DNA of 64,000 nt from Runella limosa DSM 17973 (GCF_000482465.1 NZ_KI519424.1:91201-155200); one strand, 5' to 3'; positions 1-9,300 are shown, counted from the stretch's first letter. Numbers and translations: made by a program. Notes: a model not told the origin generated them from the letters alone.

Positions 1-8
1 CTTCTAAG

Positions 9-81
9 AGCCCCCAGCCGGGATCAAACCAGCGACCTACTGATTACAAGTCAGTTGCTCTATCAGCTGAGCTATGGAGGC
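9..81 (-). tRNA. tRNA-Thr (anticodon TGT)
   Basis: Read on the minus strand this folds as a normal 73-nt cloverleaf. The acceptor arms GCCTCCA and TGGGGGC pair over seven positions with one G-T pair, the anticodon stem ACTGA/TCAGT encloses the loop CTTGTAA, and the T arm GCTGG/CCGGC encloses TTTGATC. The anticodon TGT reads ACA (Thr). No 3' CCA is encoded; the discriminator T is followed by CTTAGAAG. A damaged relative lies 58 nt upstream on the same strand. Confidence 0.93.
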
Positions 82-139
82 ATTAAATTAAAAAACCGGA
101 AAACCCGAAAAAAGATAGTCTCGTCGAAAATCTTCTAAG

Positions 140-229
140 AGCCCCCAGCCAGGGCGACCCCGCAGCGACCTACTGATTACAAGCGGCAGGCGTTCCTGGC
201 AGTTGCTCTATTAGCTGAGCTATGGAGGC
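140..229 (-). pseudogene. Degenerate tRNA-Thr copy with two insertions
   Basis: This 90-nt stretch matches the neighbouring tRNA-Thr through the acceptor stem, D arm, anticodon loop and 3' flank (CTTAGAAG). It carries about 15 extra bases on the 5' side of the anticodon loop, between ACTG and CTTGTAA, and two extra plus several changed bases in the T arm. The normal T loop TTTGATC is lost. The insert contains CAGG-AACG-CCTG, which could form a mini-hairpin, and the altered T arm contains GGGTCGCCC. A normal L-shaped tRNA could not form, so I call it a pseudo-tRNA. A processed or regulatory tRNA-like RNA remains possible. Confidence 0.8.
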
Positions 230-250
230 GTTTTATTTTTTTCGTGGTGC

Positions 251-286
251 AAAAGTAGCGTTTTTAATAATACAACGCTACTTTTT
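251..286. terminator. Hairpin terminator downstream of the DUF349 gene
   Basis: The arms AAAAGTAGCGTT (251-262) and AACGCTACTTTT (274-285) are perfectly complementary over 12 bp around an AT-rich loop. The A-run and T-run on either side make it a plausible intrinsic terminator in both directions. It separates the DUF349 gene (stop at 298) from the tRNA region. Confidence 0.7.
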
Positions 287-297
287 TCTAAAAAATT

Positions 298-2154
298 TTA
301 GAGTGCTTCACGAACAATTTTTAGTTGTTGCTTTAAATCAGCGAGTTGCTTTTGGGCAACAATAATTTTTTTCTCAAATTCTGCTCGAACTTTTTCGCCG
401 TTTTTAGAGCGTCCGAAAAATTCAATGTTATTTTGCCAAATGGTCAAATCGTTTTCGATTTGAGTCATACGGCGACGAATGTCAGATTCTTTGCGTTGAA
501 GGCTACGAGAGTCTCCTTCGTTCGAGTTTGAAGAATCATTATCAATCATCACTTGATCACGCTCTTTTGGTGAAAGTTTACCAATAGCGCTTACATACGA
601 ATTAACAGCGTCGATGTAACGTTTGTTAATTGCTTGCATGTCTTTCTTAGGCACAAATCCAATGCTTGACCATTCTGACTTGAATGCGTTCAATTCTTTC
701 AAATTAGCGCCTTCAATTTTAGCGCCCGCCTCTATCTTTTCACACAACGCCTGCTTCAAGCTCAAGTTTTCGGTAAACTCACGCTCAATCTCAGAGTTTT
801 TGGCGCGCTTACGGTCAAAATACGCATCACAAGCTTTTTTGAAGCGTTCAAAGATTGAATCTTTGAACTTCTCAGGAACTTGCCCAATTTGCTTCCACTG
901 TTTTTGTAATGCAATAACTTTATCGGTATTTGCCGACGAATCTTCTGAAGTTTCTAAGATAGCCTCAACCGCTTCGCACAACTCGGTTTTTAATTTTAAG
1001 TTTTGCTCCCGCTTGGCTTCTAGCTGACGGAAAAACTCGCCTTTGTTGTGGAAAAAAGTTTTGAGCGTTGCCCAGAATTTTTTGCTCAACTCGCGTCCTT
1101 CTTCACGAAGCATTTGCCCTTTGGTATTCACCCACTGTTCTTGCAAGGCCACCACTTCTTTGGTTTTCTCATTCCATTCGTTGATGCTGCTTGATGTGAA
1201 TGAAGTATAAGGAACGAGCGTTTCGTATATTTTCGATTTTACTTCATAATTCTGAGCCAACACGTGTTTCTGCGCATCAGCTTGGGCACGACGAGCGTCG
1301 TGAATAGCATCCAAGGCCAACTTTAAACGTTGCCATAACACCTCTTGCTCCGCCTTTGGGCCTGGACCAATGTGCTTGTATTCGTCAAAGTGAGCATTTG
1401 CCTCTTCCAATACGGCTTTAGACAAGGTCGCGTTTTCGAGCGACTTCGCCAAAGACTCTACTTTTTCTACGAGTTCGGTTTTTTGCTGTAAGTTTTTCTT
1501 ACGGTCAAGCTCCTTCAACTCATAGTAAATATTACGATTACTGTAGTATCGGTCAATTAACGCGTGGAAGGTTGCCCAAAGCGTGCTGTTATGTGGCGAC
1601 GCAATGTTTCCCGCAGCTTTCCATTCGTCCTGAATTTTTTTAAACTCTTGCCAGCTTGACCCAGGATTCGTTGTATTGCTCTCATCGTTTTCTACCAATT
1701 CGCGCAAGCGTTGGAGCAACTGAGTTTTTGAGGCAAAGTTTTTGTCCTTTGATTTTTCGAGGTCCTGGAAGTAATGATTTTTTACGTCCTTAATTTGGCG
1801 ATACAGCGCATCAAATTGCAACGTCAGTTCGTCAGGTTTGAACTCGAAGCCATCTTCAGACTCGTTTTCAGCCAAATATTTTTTTAGGGCTTCTTCACGC
1901 TCTGTTTTCTTACTTTGGTCAAAATGGACCTTCGCTTCTTTCAATACCTCATCGGTACGTTTAAAATCAGCAGGTTTTGCATTTTCGCCTTTGGCCAATG
2001 CAAGCTGACTTTCCAACAAACTAACAAAGTCTTTTCTGCTTAGTTGACCATAGTCAACTACCTGTTCATCAGCCACTTCTAACGCTTCCATGGCCTCTAC
2101 ACTCGCTTGAGTGAGTTGTTCGCTTTCGCTAAGTTCTGCTCCGTCGTTAATCAT
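298..2154 (-). CDS. DUF349 repeat protein
   Basis: This 618-residue, charged, largely helical protein has repeated DUF349 units. Each unit shows a conserved W..I/W..G pattern; examples are FKKIQDEWKAAGN near residue 170, LQKQWKQIGQVPEK near 420 and FKSEWSSIGFVPKK near 490. An acidic N-terminus and a C-terminal coiled coil flank the repeats. There is no signal peptide, so it is probably cytoplasmic. DUF349 proteins are widespread in Bacteroidota and Actinobacteria but have no settled biochemical role. The ATG at 2154 is the first methionine after the upstream gap. pdxH diverges from it with about 100 bp between the starts. The family call is firm; the function is unknown. Confidence 0.9.
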   Translation of the reverse strand: MINDGAELSESEQLTQASVEAMEALEVADEQVVDYGQLSRKDFVSLLESQLALAKGENAKPADFKRTDEVLKEAKVHFDQSKKTEREEALKKYLAENESEDGFEFKPDELTLQFDALYRQIKDVKNHYFQDLEKSKDKNFASKTQLLQRLRELVENDESNTTNPGSSWQEFKKIQDEWKAAGNIASPHNSTLWATFHALIDRYYSNRNIYYELKELDRKKNLQQKTELVEKVESLAKSLENATLSKAVLEEANAHFDEYKHIGPGPKAEQEVLWQRLKLALDAIHDARRAQADAQKHVLAQNYEVKSKIYETLVPYTSFTSSSINEWNEKTKEVVALQEQWVNTKGQMLREEGRELSKKFWATLKTFFHNKGEFFRQLEAKREQNLKLKTELCEAVEAILETSEDSSANTDKVIALQKQWKQIGQVPEKFKDSIFERFKKACDAYFDRKRAKNSEIEREFTENLSLKQALCEKIEAGAKIEGANLKELNAFKSEWSSIGFVPKKDMQAINKRYIDAVNSYVSAIGKLSPKERDQVMIDNDSSNSNEGDSRSLQRKESDIRRRMTQIENDLTIWQNNIEFFGRSKNGEKVRAEFEKKIIVAQKQLADLKQQLKIVREAL

Positions 2155-2256
2155 CGTAAATTTGGTCGTAATCGCTTAGATTTGCAAAAATAATAATTAT
2201 AGCCGTTTTTCGGTGTTTTAAAGCCTGTTTTTCATTTATAGTTATTTTTCTTCCAA

Positions 2257-2901
2257 ATGGATAGTTCAACAATTGCTCATCTTCGCAAAGATTATACGCT
2301 AAACGGATTGCGTAACGAAGATGTTTTAGAAAACCCAATTGATCAATTTAAGCGTTGGTTTGCCGAAGCATTGGCCTCTCAGGTCCTTGAGCCAAACGGA
2401 ATGGTGTTAAGTACCATTGGTCGGGATGGGTATCCCCACGGACGTGTTGTCTTATTAAAAGATGTGGACGCGCGCGGTTTTAGTTTTTATACCAATTATC
2501 TTAGCCACAAAGGCGATGATTTGACCCAGCACCCTGTCGCTTCTCTTACTTTTTGGTGGCCCGAACTAGAACGACAAGTTCGGATTGTTGGAAAGGTTGA
2601 AAAAGTAGAAACGGCGGAGTCTGATGCTTATTTTGCCGTTCGGCCCCGTGGGAGTCAAATTGGTGCTTGGGTGTCGGAACAAAGCCAAACAATCGCCAAC
2701 CGAAAGGTGTTAGAAGAAAAATTGGCGGAGTTAGAGACGCAATTTGCCGACCAAGCCGTTGTTCGTCCACCACATTGGGGTGGGTATCGTGTGCTTCCTC
2801 ATCAAATTGAATTTTGGCAAGGACGCCCTAGTCGTCTTCACGACCGTTTATGCTATACTTATGAATCATACGAATGGAAACTAGAAAGACTTTCTCCTTA
2901 G
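2257..2901 (+). CDS. pdxH: Pyridoxamine 5'-phosphate oxidase PdxH
   Basis: The protein oxidises pyridoxine or pyridoxamine 5'-phosphate to pyridoxal 5'-phosphate with FMN and oxygen, the last step of vitamin B6 salvage. At 214 residues it has the usual length. The recognisable blocks are the FMN-binding strand VVLLKDVDARGFSFYTNY near residues 63-80, FWWPELERQVRI near 105, the RPRGSQIGAWVS segment near 130, and the C-terminal WGGYRVLP and FWQGRPSRLHDR motifs that bind substrate and dimerise. It is cytoplasmic. The NYN/cold-shock gene follows after 41 bp on the same strand and may be cotranscribed. Confidence 0.96.
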   Translation: MDSSTIAHLRKDYTLNGLRNEDVLENPIDQFKRWFAEALASQVLEPNGMVLSTIGRDGYPHGRVVLLKDVDARGFSFYTNYLSHKGDDLTQHPVASLTFWWPELERQVRIVGKVEKVETAESDAYFAVRPRGSQIGAWVSEQSQTIANRKVLEEKLAELETQFADQAVVRPPHWGGYRVLPHQIEFWQGRPSRLHDRLCYTYESYEWKLERLSP

Positions 2902-2942
2902 CAAAAAATGTATCAATTATACCTATTTAATCACTAAAAAGT

Positions 2943-3953
2943 ATGCCTTACAAAACTCCTAAAGACCTCACTAGAATCGGAGTCTTTTATGACGGAAATT
3001 ATTTTTTACACGTAAGTAATTATTATAACTACACGCACGAACGCCGCAGTCGTATTAGTATTAATGGCTTACACGATTTTATTCGACAAAAAGTAGCGGA
3101 TTTAGAAGGAAGTACTCCCAGGCTCTGCCAGATTGTTGATGCCCACTATTTTAGAGGTCGTCTGACGGCAGGGGAAGCCAGCCAACGTGGCGATTTGCTG
3201 TACTATGAACGGGTTTTTGATGATATTCTTATGTCTGAAGGGGTTACGACCCATTACTTGCCCGTCAGAAGTGTACTTGGTAAAAAATACGAAAAAGGAA
3301 TTGATGTTTGGTTGGCACTCGAAGCGTTTGAGATGGCTTTTTACAAACGTTTTGATATTTTGGTTCTTATTGCTGCCGATGGCGATTATGTCCCTTTGGT
3401 GCGTAAACTAAATACGCTTGGTACGCGCGTTTTGGTATTGGGATGGGATTTTGAATATACCGATGAAGAAGGTAATCGCTTTTTTACGCGTACCTCCCAA
3501 GACCTCCTCTCGGAAGTTACCTATCCTATTGCCATGCACGACATTATCAATGGCCGCAACGAAGCCCTCACCAATCAGCTGTTTGTACCTCGAAACAAAA
3601 TCAAGTTTTTCCCTAAACAAGAAGAAAATTCAGCCGTAGATGGCGAGCAGGGTAATGAACACGAAGGTTCTTCCGATGAAGGAATCAGAGAACCTTCCGA
3701 AGCGCTAGAATTTGACCCTGAGCAACGTCAAGAGAGCACCATCTTGTCATTAAAGGATGGTTTTGGGTTTATCAAATACCCTCCAAACAATGTATTTTTT
3801 CATTATACGAGTCTTCGCGAATTTGATTTTAATGACCTCACCGTCGGCGACCGCGTCCAATTTACCCTTGAAGAAAAAGAAGGTGGACGAGCTGTGGGTT
3901 ATGACGTTTTTGTCTTAGAGGCATTCAAACATCTTCATCCCTTGAGTAGCTAA
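2943..3953 (+). CDS. NYN-domain nuclease fused to a C-terminal cold-shock domain
   Basis: The 336-residue protein starts with a NYN (LabA/DUF88-type, PIN-like) domain. Its acidic residues are visible in VFYDGNYF (Asp17), KGIDVWLALEAFE (about residue 120) and AADGDYVPLV (about 147), the arrangement expected for a metal-dependent RNase. An acidic linker rich in Glu and Asp (about residues 225-260) leads to a cold-shock/S1-like domain, with DGFGFIKYP near 278 and VFFHYTSL near 289 matching RNP1- and RNP2-like motifs. This suggests an RNA-binding ribonuclease, probably cytoplasmic. The domains are clear; the target is unknown. A strong hairpin terminator follows the stop codon. Confidence 0.85.
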   Translation: MPYKTPKDLTRIGVFYDGNYFLHVSNYYNYTHERRSRISINGLHDFIRQKVADLEGSTPRLCQIVDAHYFRGRLTAGEASQRGDLLYYERVFDDILMSEGVTTHYLPVRSVLGKKYEKGIDVWLALEAFEMAFYKRFDILVLIAADGDYVPLVRKLNTLGTRVLVLGWDFEYTDEEGNRFFTRTSQDLLSEVTYPIAMHDIINGRNEALTNQLFVPRNKIKFFPKQEENSAVDGEQGNEHEGSSDEGIREPSEALEFDPEQRQESTILSLKDGFGFIKYPPNNVFFHYTSLREFDFNDLTVGDRVQFTLEEKEGGRAVGYDVFVLEAFKHLHPLSS

Positions 3954-3961
3954 TTTTACTT

Positions 3962-4000
3962 ACCAAGCGCCCGAGACTTTTATATTTTCGGGCGCTTGGT
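3962..4000. terminator. Bidirectional hairpin terminator
   Basis: ACCAAGCGCCCG (3962-3973) pairs perfectly over 12 bp with CGGGCGCTTGGT (3989-4000) around an AT-rich loop. It lies between the convergent NYN/cold-shock gene and the epimerase gene and can serve both. Confidence 0.85.
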
Positions 4001-4005
4001 TTAGG

Positions 4006-5181
4006 CTATTTTTCACTCAGCCTTCTTACCATTTCATAACAAGCCCGACTGTTATGATAGGGACATTTCCAGAAATTTATTTTGTCTCCTTTGATTGATG
4101 TCAATTCGGGCGTCACTGAACCATACCATTCTCCACGCTGGCTATCAATGAAGTGTTTTTTTATAAACGTCCAGCTTTTTTCCGCTTTCTCTTTAAAATG
4201 AACTTCTTTTGTTAGCTGATACGCGTTATAAAAACCCACCATTTGTTCTGCCAATACCCACCAGCTTCGCTCTCGATTGAGGTGATTGGTTGCAGGGTCA
4301 AATTCGTAATTCAAAGCCCCATCCTCTCCCAGTCCAGTACAGGCTGCCGCAGCTACTTTGATACATTTTTGTTTTACCAATTCCGTGCGAGATGGGTCAT
4401 GTAGTACTTCGGCGGTTTCCCACAGCAACCATGATGCTTCAATGTCGTGGCCGTATGAAATCGTTGGCGCTTGGGGTGACCACCGTTGGTTAAAAAAAAG
4501 CCGTAGTCGGTGGGTATCTGAATCAATGAGCTTTTCGAGAAACATGTCGAGCAAGTGTCCCACACGTTGTTTTAATACCACATCTGGCCAAACCCGATAC
4601 AAGTTGGTAAAGGCTTCAATCAAGTGCAAATGTGTATTTTGGGATTTATTCCAAGGCATCTTACTGAGAATCAAATCATCAACAGTTTCCCATTTTGTGC
4701 CAAATGATTCAAAATAACCACCAAACTCGGCATCATACCCGTGCTTGTCAACCACCTGAAATAGCTCTTTGGCAAAATCTAGCGCAGGCTGAAATTTTGA
4801 GGCAGCATAATATTCACTGATACCATACATGGCAAACGCTTGGGCGTAAAGTTGTTTGCGGGTATCAAGAGGAGCTCCCGTTGCAGTAACTGACCAATAA
4901 ACACCGCCGTTTTGCACATCGCGAAAATGATTGTACAAGTAATGGTATGCCCTGTCAGCCAAAACCAAATACTTTCGACGGTGAAAATAACGGTACGCCG
5001 ATGAGAACGTCCACAAAATACGGCTAGTAAGAATGACTGAGCGAGCGGCGTCCGCCACAGGTTTGTTGTCATAATTGACCCTGCCATGAAACCCACCACG
5101 TTCGTAATCGGGGGCGTATTTTTCCCAATAGGCAAGAATTCGTTTCCATTCCGTCAATGCTTCACGGGCCAGTGGTTCCAT
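4006..5181 (-). CDS. AGE-family epimerase, probably cellobiose 2-epimerase
   Basis: This is a 391-residue (alpha/alpha)6-barrel sugar epimerase of the N-acylglucosamine 2-epimerase family. Family motifs include RILWTFSSAYR near residue 50, GGVYWSV near 95, NTHLHLIEAFTNLYR near 180 with catalytic-type His residues, SYGHDIEASWLLWETA near 240 and RSWWVLAEQMVGF near 305. The pattern fits cellobiose 2-epimerases, which convert a reducing-end glucose to mannose. There is no signal peptide, so it is cytoplasmic. A TTG lies three codons upstream at 5190; I prefer the ATG at 5181 (MEPLAREAL). It is divergent from tilS. A second AGE-family gene lies at 50639-51910. Substrate assignment is inferred. Confidence 0.82.
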   Translation of the reverse strand: MEPLAREALTEWKRILAYWEKYAPDYERGGFHGRVNYDNKPVADAARSVILTSRILWTFSSAYRYFHRRKYLVLADRAYHYLYNHFRDVQNGGVYWSVTATGAPLDTRKQLYAQAFAMYGISEYYAASKFQPALDFAKELFQVVDKHGYDAEFGGYFESFGTKWETVDDLILSKMPWNKSQNTHLHLIEAFTNLYRVWPDVVLKQRVGHLLDMFLEKLIDSDTHRLRLFFNQRWSPQAPTISYGHDIEASWLLWETAEVLHDPSRTELVKQKCIKVAAAACTGLGEDGALNYEFDPATNHLNRERSWWVLAEQMVGFYNAYQLTKEVHFKEKAEKSWTFIKKHFIDSQRGEWYGSVTPELTSIKGDKINFWKCPYHNSRACYEMVRRLSEK

Positions 5182-5277
5182 TTGTATCAAGTAATAAAAA
5201 ATGAGCGTTTAGGTACAAAGAAGATTCATAGCCAAATCTCATTTACCTTTGCTTCCGTCATTCTAATCATTTGTTGT

Positions 5278-6612
5278 ATGCAGCAAGCCTTTGAACAATT
5301 TATTCAGGAAAAAGCACTTTTTACCCACAATAATCGGCTATTATTGACAGTGAGTGGTGGCATAGACTCTGTCGTACTTTCCCAGCTTTGCCACGATGCA
5401 GGTTATTCATTCGCCATTGCCCATTGCAATTTTCAGTTGCGCGGAGAAGAATCCGAGCAAGACGAGCATTTTGTCAAAACCCTTGCCCAAACCTATCAGG
5501 TACCTTTTTATACTACACGCTTTCAAACCAAAAAATACGCCGATGGCAACGGAATTTCGACCCAAATGGCTGCCCGTGACTTGCGTTATGATTGGTTTGA
5601 AAATATAAGAACCCAACACCAATTTGACTTTATTCTAACTGCGCACCACCAAGATGATGTGCTAGAAACAATTTTGCTCAACCTTACCCGTGGAACGGGA
5701 TTGGCGGGGCTTCATGGTATTCTTCCCAAAAATGGCGTCATCGTCCGACCTTTATTGTTTGCGACTAGAAAAGAAATCAACGCTTTTTTAACTGAGAAAC
5801 AACTTACTTGGCGAGAAGACAGCTCCAATACTTCGGTCGATTATGTCCGAAATCGGCTACGGCATGATGTGATTCCAGTTCTTCGTGACATTAATCCACA
5901 AGTAGCAACGGCGGCTTTTCAAATGGCCGAACGAATACAGGAGGTAGAAAAAATAGTAACGCAAAGTATCGACGCCACCTCTCACTTGTTTGTTTCAACA
6001 AAAAACGACGCCGTGTGGCTGAACAAAGCGGTTCTTGACAATGTAAGTAGCCCGACGGAATATTTGAATTATTATTTAGCCGAATACGGTTTTTCTTACA
6101 CCCAAGCTGTTCTCATTTGGCAACAAAGAAATCAGTCGGTTGGAAAACAATTTTTATCCGCTTCGCATCAATTGGTCAATGATCGGCTTCATTGGCTCAT
6201 TACCCCACTACCTACTGCTGTCCCCTCCCCTATTTTGCTTACTGCTGATTCGGGAGAAGTGGCGTTTCAGGAGGGAAAACTACAATGGCATAAATTGAAC
6301 TCGCTCGAAACAATTTCTCTTGGTTCTGCACAAAGCGCCTACCTTGACTTTGACAAACTAACCTTTCCTTTGCGGCTCAGACCATGGGCAAACGGTGATT
6401 GGTTTTGTCCGTCGGGGATGAAGGGAAAACGAAAGAAAGTGAGTGATTTTTTAATAGATTCTAAAATTCCCCGTAGCCTAAAATCAAAGGTATGGGTACT
6501 GGAATCTGCCAATGACATTGTGTGGCTGGTAGGCTATCGCGTTGATGAGCGGTACAAAGCACAGGAAAACAGTTTAGCAATTTGCGCATTTCAACTCAAC
6601 ACAACTACCTAA
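5278..6612 (+). CDS. tilS: tRNA(Ile)-lysidine synthetase TilS
   Basis: TilS attaches lysine to C34 of tRNA-Ile(CAU) using ATP, so that AUA is read as Ile. The PP-loop signature SGGIDS sits at residues 26-31. Downstream family blocks include HCNFQLRGEESEQDE, TAHHQDDVLETILLNL and RPWANGDWFCPSGMKGKRKKVSDFL's characteristic RPxxxGD element in the C-terminal domain. The open frame extends upstream to 5086, but that extension overlaps the divergent epimerase gene and lacks family features, so I start at the ATG 5278, giving 444 residues. It is an essential cytoplasmic enzyme. Confidence 0.94.
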   Translation: MQQAFEQFIQEKALFTHNNRLLLTVSGGIDSVVLSQLCHDAGYSFAIAHCNFQLRGEESEQDEHFVKTLAQTYQVPFYTTRFQTKKYADGNGISTQMAARDLRYDWFENIRTQHQFDFILTAHHQDDVLETILLNLTRGTGLAGLHGILPKNGVIVRPLLFATRKEINAFLTEKQLTWREDSSNTSVDYVRNRLRHDVIPVLRDINPQVATAAFQMAERIQEVEKIVTQSIDATSHLFVSTKNDAVWLNKAVLDNVSSPTEYLNYYLAEYGFSYTQAVLIWQQRNQSVGKQFLSASHQLVNDRLHWLITPLPTAVPSPILLTADSGEVAFQEGKLQWHKLNSLETISLGSAQSAYLDFDKLTFPLRLRPWANGDWFCPSGMKGKRKKVSDFLIDSKIPRSLKSKVWVLESANDIVWLVGYRVDERYKAQENSLAICAFQLNTTT

Positions 6613-6756
6613 CAAACAAATATTTACACATACAATTAAAAAATATTTTTTTATTTTTCTGTAAATTAGCCTCTACGCGCACTTCTTTTGGCACAGTATT
6701 TGGAGTACCCTTTGCGAAATCCTGTTTTCCTGCTACTGTAACACTAATAACACACA

Positions 6757-9078
6757 ATGAAAACCGTAGTTAAAATGGCGTTGGGATTTGCTCTAACCCT
6801 GCTAACGCTCAATTTATTCGCCCAAAGTGCCCGACTACGCTCGGCCAACAGAGCATTCGACGACTACAGTTATGCCGACGCGGTGCGTGGGTATGAAGAG
6901 TTTATTCGAAACGACAAAAAAACTGATCCCGTCGAGCGAAAAGAAGCGCTCGAAAAATTAGCTTACAGCTATCGGCGCCTTCAAGACACCCGAAATGCTG
7001 AACGTATTTATGCGGAATTGGTAGAAAAATTCCCTGACGCCGACAGCCGCAATTATCTCTACTACGCACAGGCCCTCGCCAGCAACAGCAAATACCGCGA
7101 GTCGCAGCGTATGTACAGCAAATACGCGGAGGCACAATCGGCCGACTTACGAGGACGCAAGTTTACGGTCACTTACATGGACATGAATCGTTTTTACAAA
7201 GATTCGGCCATGTATCGGGTAGAATACCTCCCCGTGAACTCACGTCAGGCTGATTTTAGCCCCATGTATTACAAAGGTGGTTTGGTATTTGTCTCTGCCC
7301 GTGCCGAATCGGGCGTTATCAAACGCGTTTTCAACTGGAACCAGACGCCTTTCTTAGATTTATATTTTGCGCCCGATACTTCAGCCCTCAAGGGCGTTCG
7401 TGAGGTATATCGCAACACAACTGCCTCGTTGAGTGGTGCTTCAAAAGATGGCAATTCGGGCACCTTAGCAGAAAGCTCGGCAAGTGAAGATTTACCACTG
7501 CCCACAACAAAAGCTGAGAAATTTAGCCGTACGCTCAATACAAAATACCACGAAGGACCTGCTTCTTTTTTCAAAGATTATACCAAAGTGGTCTTTACCC
7601 GCAACAACTATAACAGCGGTAAAGCAAAGAAAAGTAGCGATGGCGTAAATAAATTGAAACTTTACATCGCTGACCAAAAGAACAAAGACTGGGGAAATGT
7701 GAAAGAATTGCCTTTCAACAACAACGACTTCTCATGCGGTCACCCTGCGCTTTCTCCCGACGACACTAAGTTGTATTTCGTTTCTGACATGCCAGGTGGC
7801 TACGGTGGTACCGATATTTACGTGGTAGAATATAACGGAGGTCAGTGGAGTACGCCTGTCAACCTTGGAAAAGAAGTGAACACTGAAGGCAACGAAATGT
7901 TCCCGTTCATTGATAGCGGTGGCAATCTTTATTTTGCCTCTGATGGCCACGAAGGCTTGGGCGGACTTGATATTTTCTACGCCGAATTGAAAGACGGGAT
8001 TGCCTACAAAGGGGTTCAAAACCTAGGTGCTCCTATCAATTCTGAGAAAGACGACTTTGGTCTTATTACCGACAAAGACCGTGGCACTGGCTACTTTAGT
8101 TCGAACCGCGCCAAAGGTGTTTCTGATGACAACCTTTATAGTTTCCGTCGCACTTGCCGCCCGCTCGACATCCTAGTGTATGATGCCAAAACGGGAGCTC
8201 CCATTGAAGGTGCTGACGTACGAATCGTGAAAAATGGCTCGAACCAAGACATTCAACAAACGGGAATTGATGGCGCCACCAAAATCTGCTTAGAAGCCCA
8301 AACAGATTACGATTTCAAAGCCATTAAGGAAGGATATGCCACCAACAATGTGTTGTTTTCAACCATGACGCAGTCGTCAAAACCACAGATGAGCGTTTCG
8401 ATTTATCTCAACAAAAGCGAAAATACCATTCTCCGTGGTACAGTAAAACGCGAGGTAAATCAAGCTCCTCAGGAGGGAGTAAAAGTGACGCTAAAAGATG
8501 AAAAAACAGGCAAGGAAAAAACGGTTGTAACAGGCCCAGATGGTGGCTACGAATTTGAGGTGGACCCTAACCGCAACTATGCCCTCCGCGCTGAAGGTGA
8601 TGAGTTGGCTACCAACGAACAGCCCATCAACAAAAACAAGAAAAACAAACGCAAAGTAGTAGAAAGTGACTTGAGTATGTATGGAACGGGCGACGTTTTT
8701 ACGCTTGATAACATCTATTACGACCTCGATAAATTCTTCATTCGTCCCGAAGCGGCCCGCGAACTTGACAAGGTAGTTGCGCTGATGAAAAAGTACCCAA
8801 CGATGATGATTGAGTTGCGCTCGTTTACGGATAGCCGCGCAAGCGACACCTACAATTTGCGCTTGTCCGAACGCCGTGCCAGAGCTGCTTTTGATTACTT
8901 GGTACGTAAAGGTATCGGCCCGTCTCGTTTAGAGGCTCGCGGCTACGGAGAGTCTGAACTTGTCAATGATTGCAGCAACGGAATAGATTGTAATGAGTCT
9001 GACCACCGCCTCAACCGCCGTACCGAATTTAAGATTTTGTCAGTGAAAGGAACGGGCGAAGAAGCCATTGGTAAATAA
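6757..9078 (+). CDS. TPR / PD40 / OmpA-domain envelope protein, PorE-like
   Basis: The 773-residue exported protein has a signal peptide (ALTLLTLNLFAQ, cleaved near residue 23), TPR-like helices to about residue 150, PD40/WD40-like blades at about 280-440 (SPDDTKLYFVSDMPGGYGG is one), a carboxypeptidase-regulatory or CNA-B-like domain at about 475-640, and a C-terminal OmpA domain (about 655-765) with the peptidoglycan-contact residues in SFTDSRASDTYN and RRTEF. This architecture matches PorE of the type IX secretion system and its many paralogues. The likely role is anchoring an outer-membrane complex to peptidoglycan. A Cys-containing insert (NDCSNGIDC) is typical of the Bacteroidota OmpA subtype. 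A GC-rich terminator follows. Confidence 0.88.
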   Translation: MKTVVKMALGFALTLLTLNLFAQSARLRSANRAFDDYSYADAVRGYEEFIRNDKKTDPVERKEALEKLAYSYRRLQDTRNAERIYAELVEKFPDADSRNYLYYAQALASNSKYRESQRMYSKYAEAQSADLRGRKFTVTYMDMNRFYKDSAMYRVEYLPVNSRQADFSPMYYKGGLVFVSARAESGVIKRVFNWNQTPFLDLYFAPDTSALKGVREVYRNTTASLSGASKDGNSGTLAESSASEDLPLPTTKAEKFSRTLNTKYHEGPASFFKDYTKVVFTRNNYNSGKAKKSSDGVNKLKLYIADQKNKDWGNVKELPFNNNDFSCGHPALSPDDTKLYFVSDMPGGYGGTDIYVVEYNGGQWSTPVNLGKEVNTEGNEMFPFIDSGGNLYFASDGHEGLGGLDIFYAELKDGIAYKGVQNLGAPINSEKDDFGLITDKDRGTGYFSSNRAKGVSDDNLYSFRRTCRPLDILVYDAKTGAPIEGADVRIVKNGSNQDIQQTGIDGATKICLEAQTDYDFKAIKEGYATNNVLFSTMTQSSKPQMSVSIYLNKSENTILRGTVKREVNQAPQEGVKVTLKDEKTGKEKTVVTGPDGGYEFEVDPNRNYALRAEGDELATNEQPINKNKKNKRKVVESDLSMYGTGDVFTLDNIYYDLDKFFIRPEAARELDKVVALMKKYPTMMIELRSFTDSRASDTYNLRLSERRARAAFDYLVRKGIGPSRLEARGYGESELVNDCSNGIDCNESDHRLNRRTEFKILSVKGTGEEAIGK

Positions 9079-9131
9079 GCGCTCGATAGAGACACAAAGA
9101 TAAAAAGTGTTAGTTAAGTACAGGAAGCAAG

Positions 9132-9163
9132 CGGCGGGGCAACATTTTGCCTCGCCGTTTTGT
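9132..9163 (+). terminator. Intrinsic terminator after the PorE-like gene
   Basis: CGGCGGGGCAA (9132-9142) pairs with TTGCCTCGCCG (about 9147-9157) with one G-T pair, followed by TTTTG. The rest of the gap up to folA is AT-rich and shows nothing else I can support. Confidence 0.75.
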
Positions 9164-9300
9164 TTATATATAACAACCAAACATCATTCGTTTTATTATC
9201 AGCTTATTACATTATTTTACTTTACAAGTATTCTATTTTTTAACACTGTTAGTTTTTGTATTTTATTGCGTTCTAGCAAACAATTTTAAACACATTTTCG

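Noticed and set aside
2147-2338. 63-codon minus-strand frame overlapping pdxH and the DUF349 start
   Set aside because: It lies antisense to pdxH, overlaps the DUF349 start and has no family features; pdxH is certain in the other frame.
5086-5277. Upstream extension of the tilS frame
   Set aside because: It overlaps the divergent epimerase gene and lacks similarity to TilS, whose N-terminus fits the ATG at 5278.
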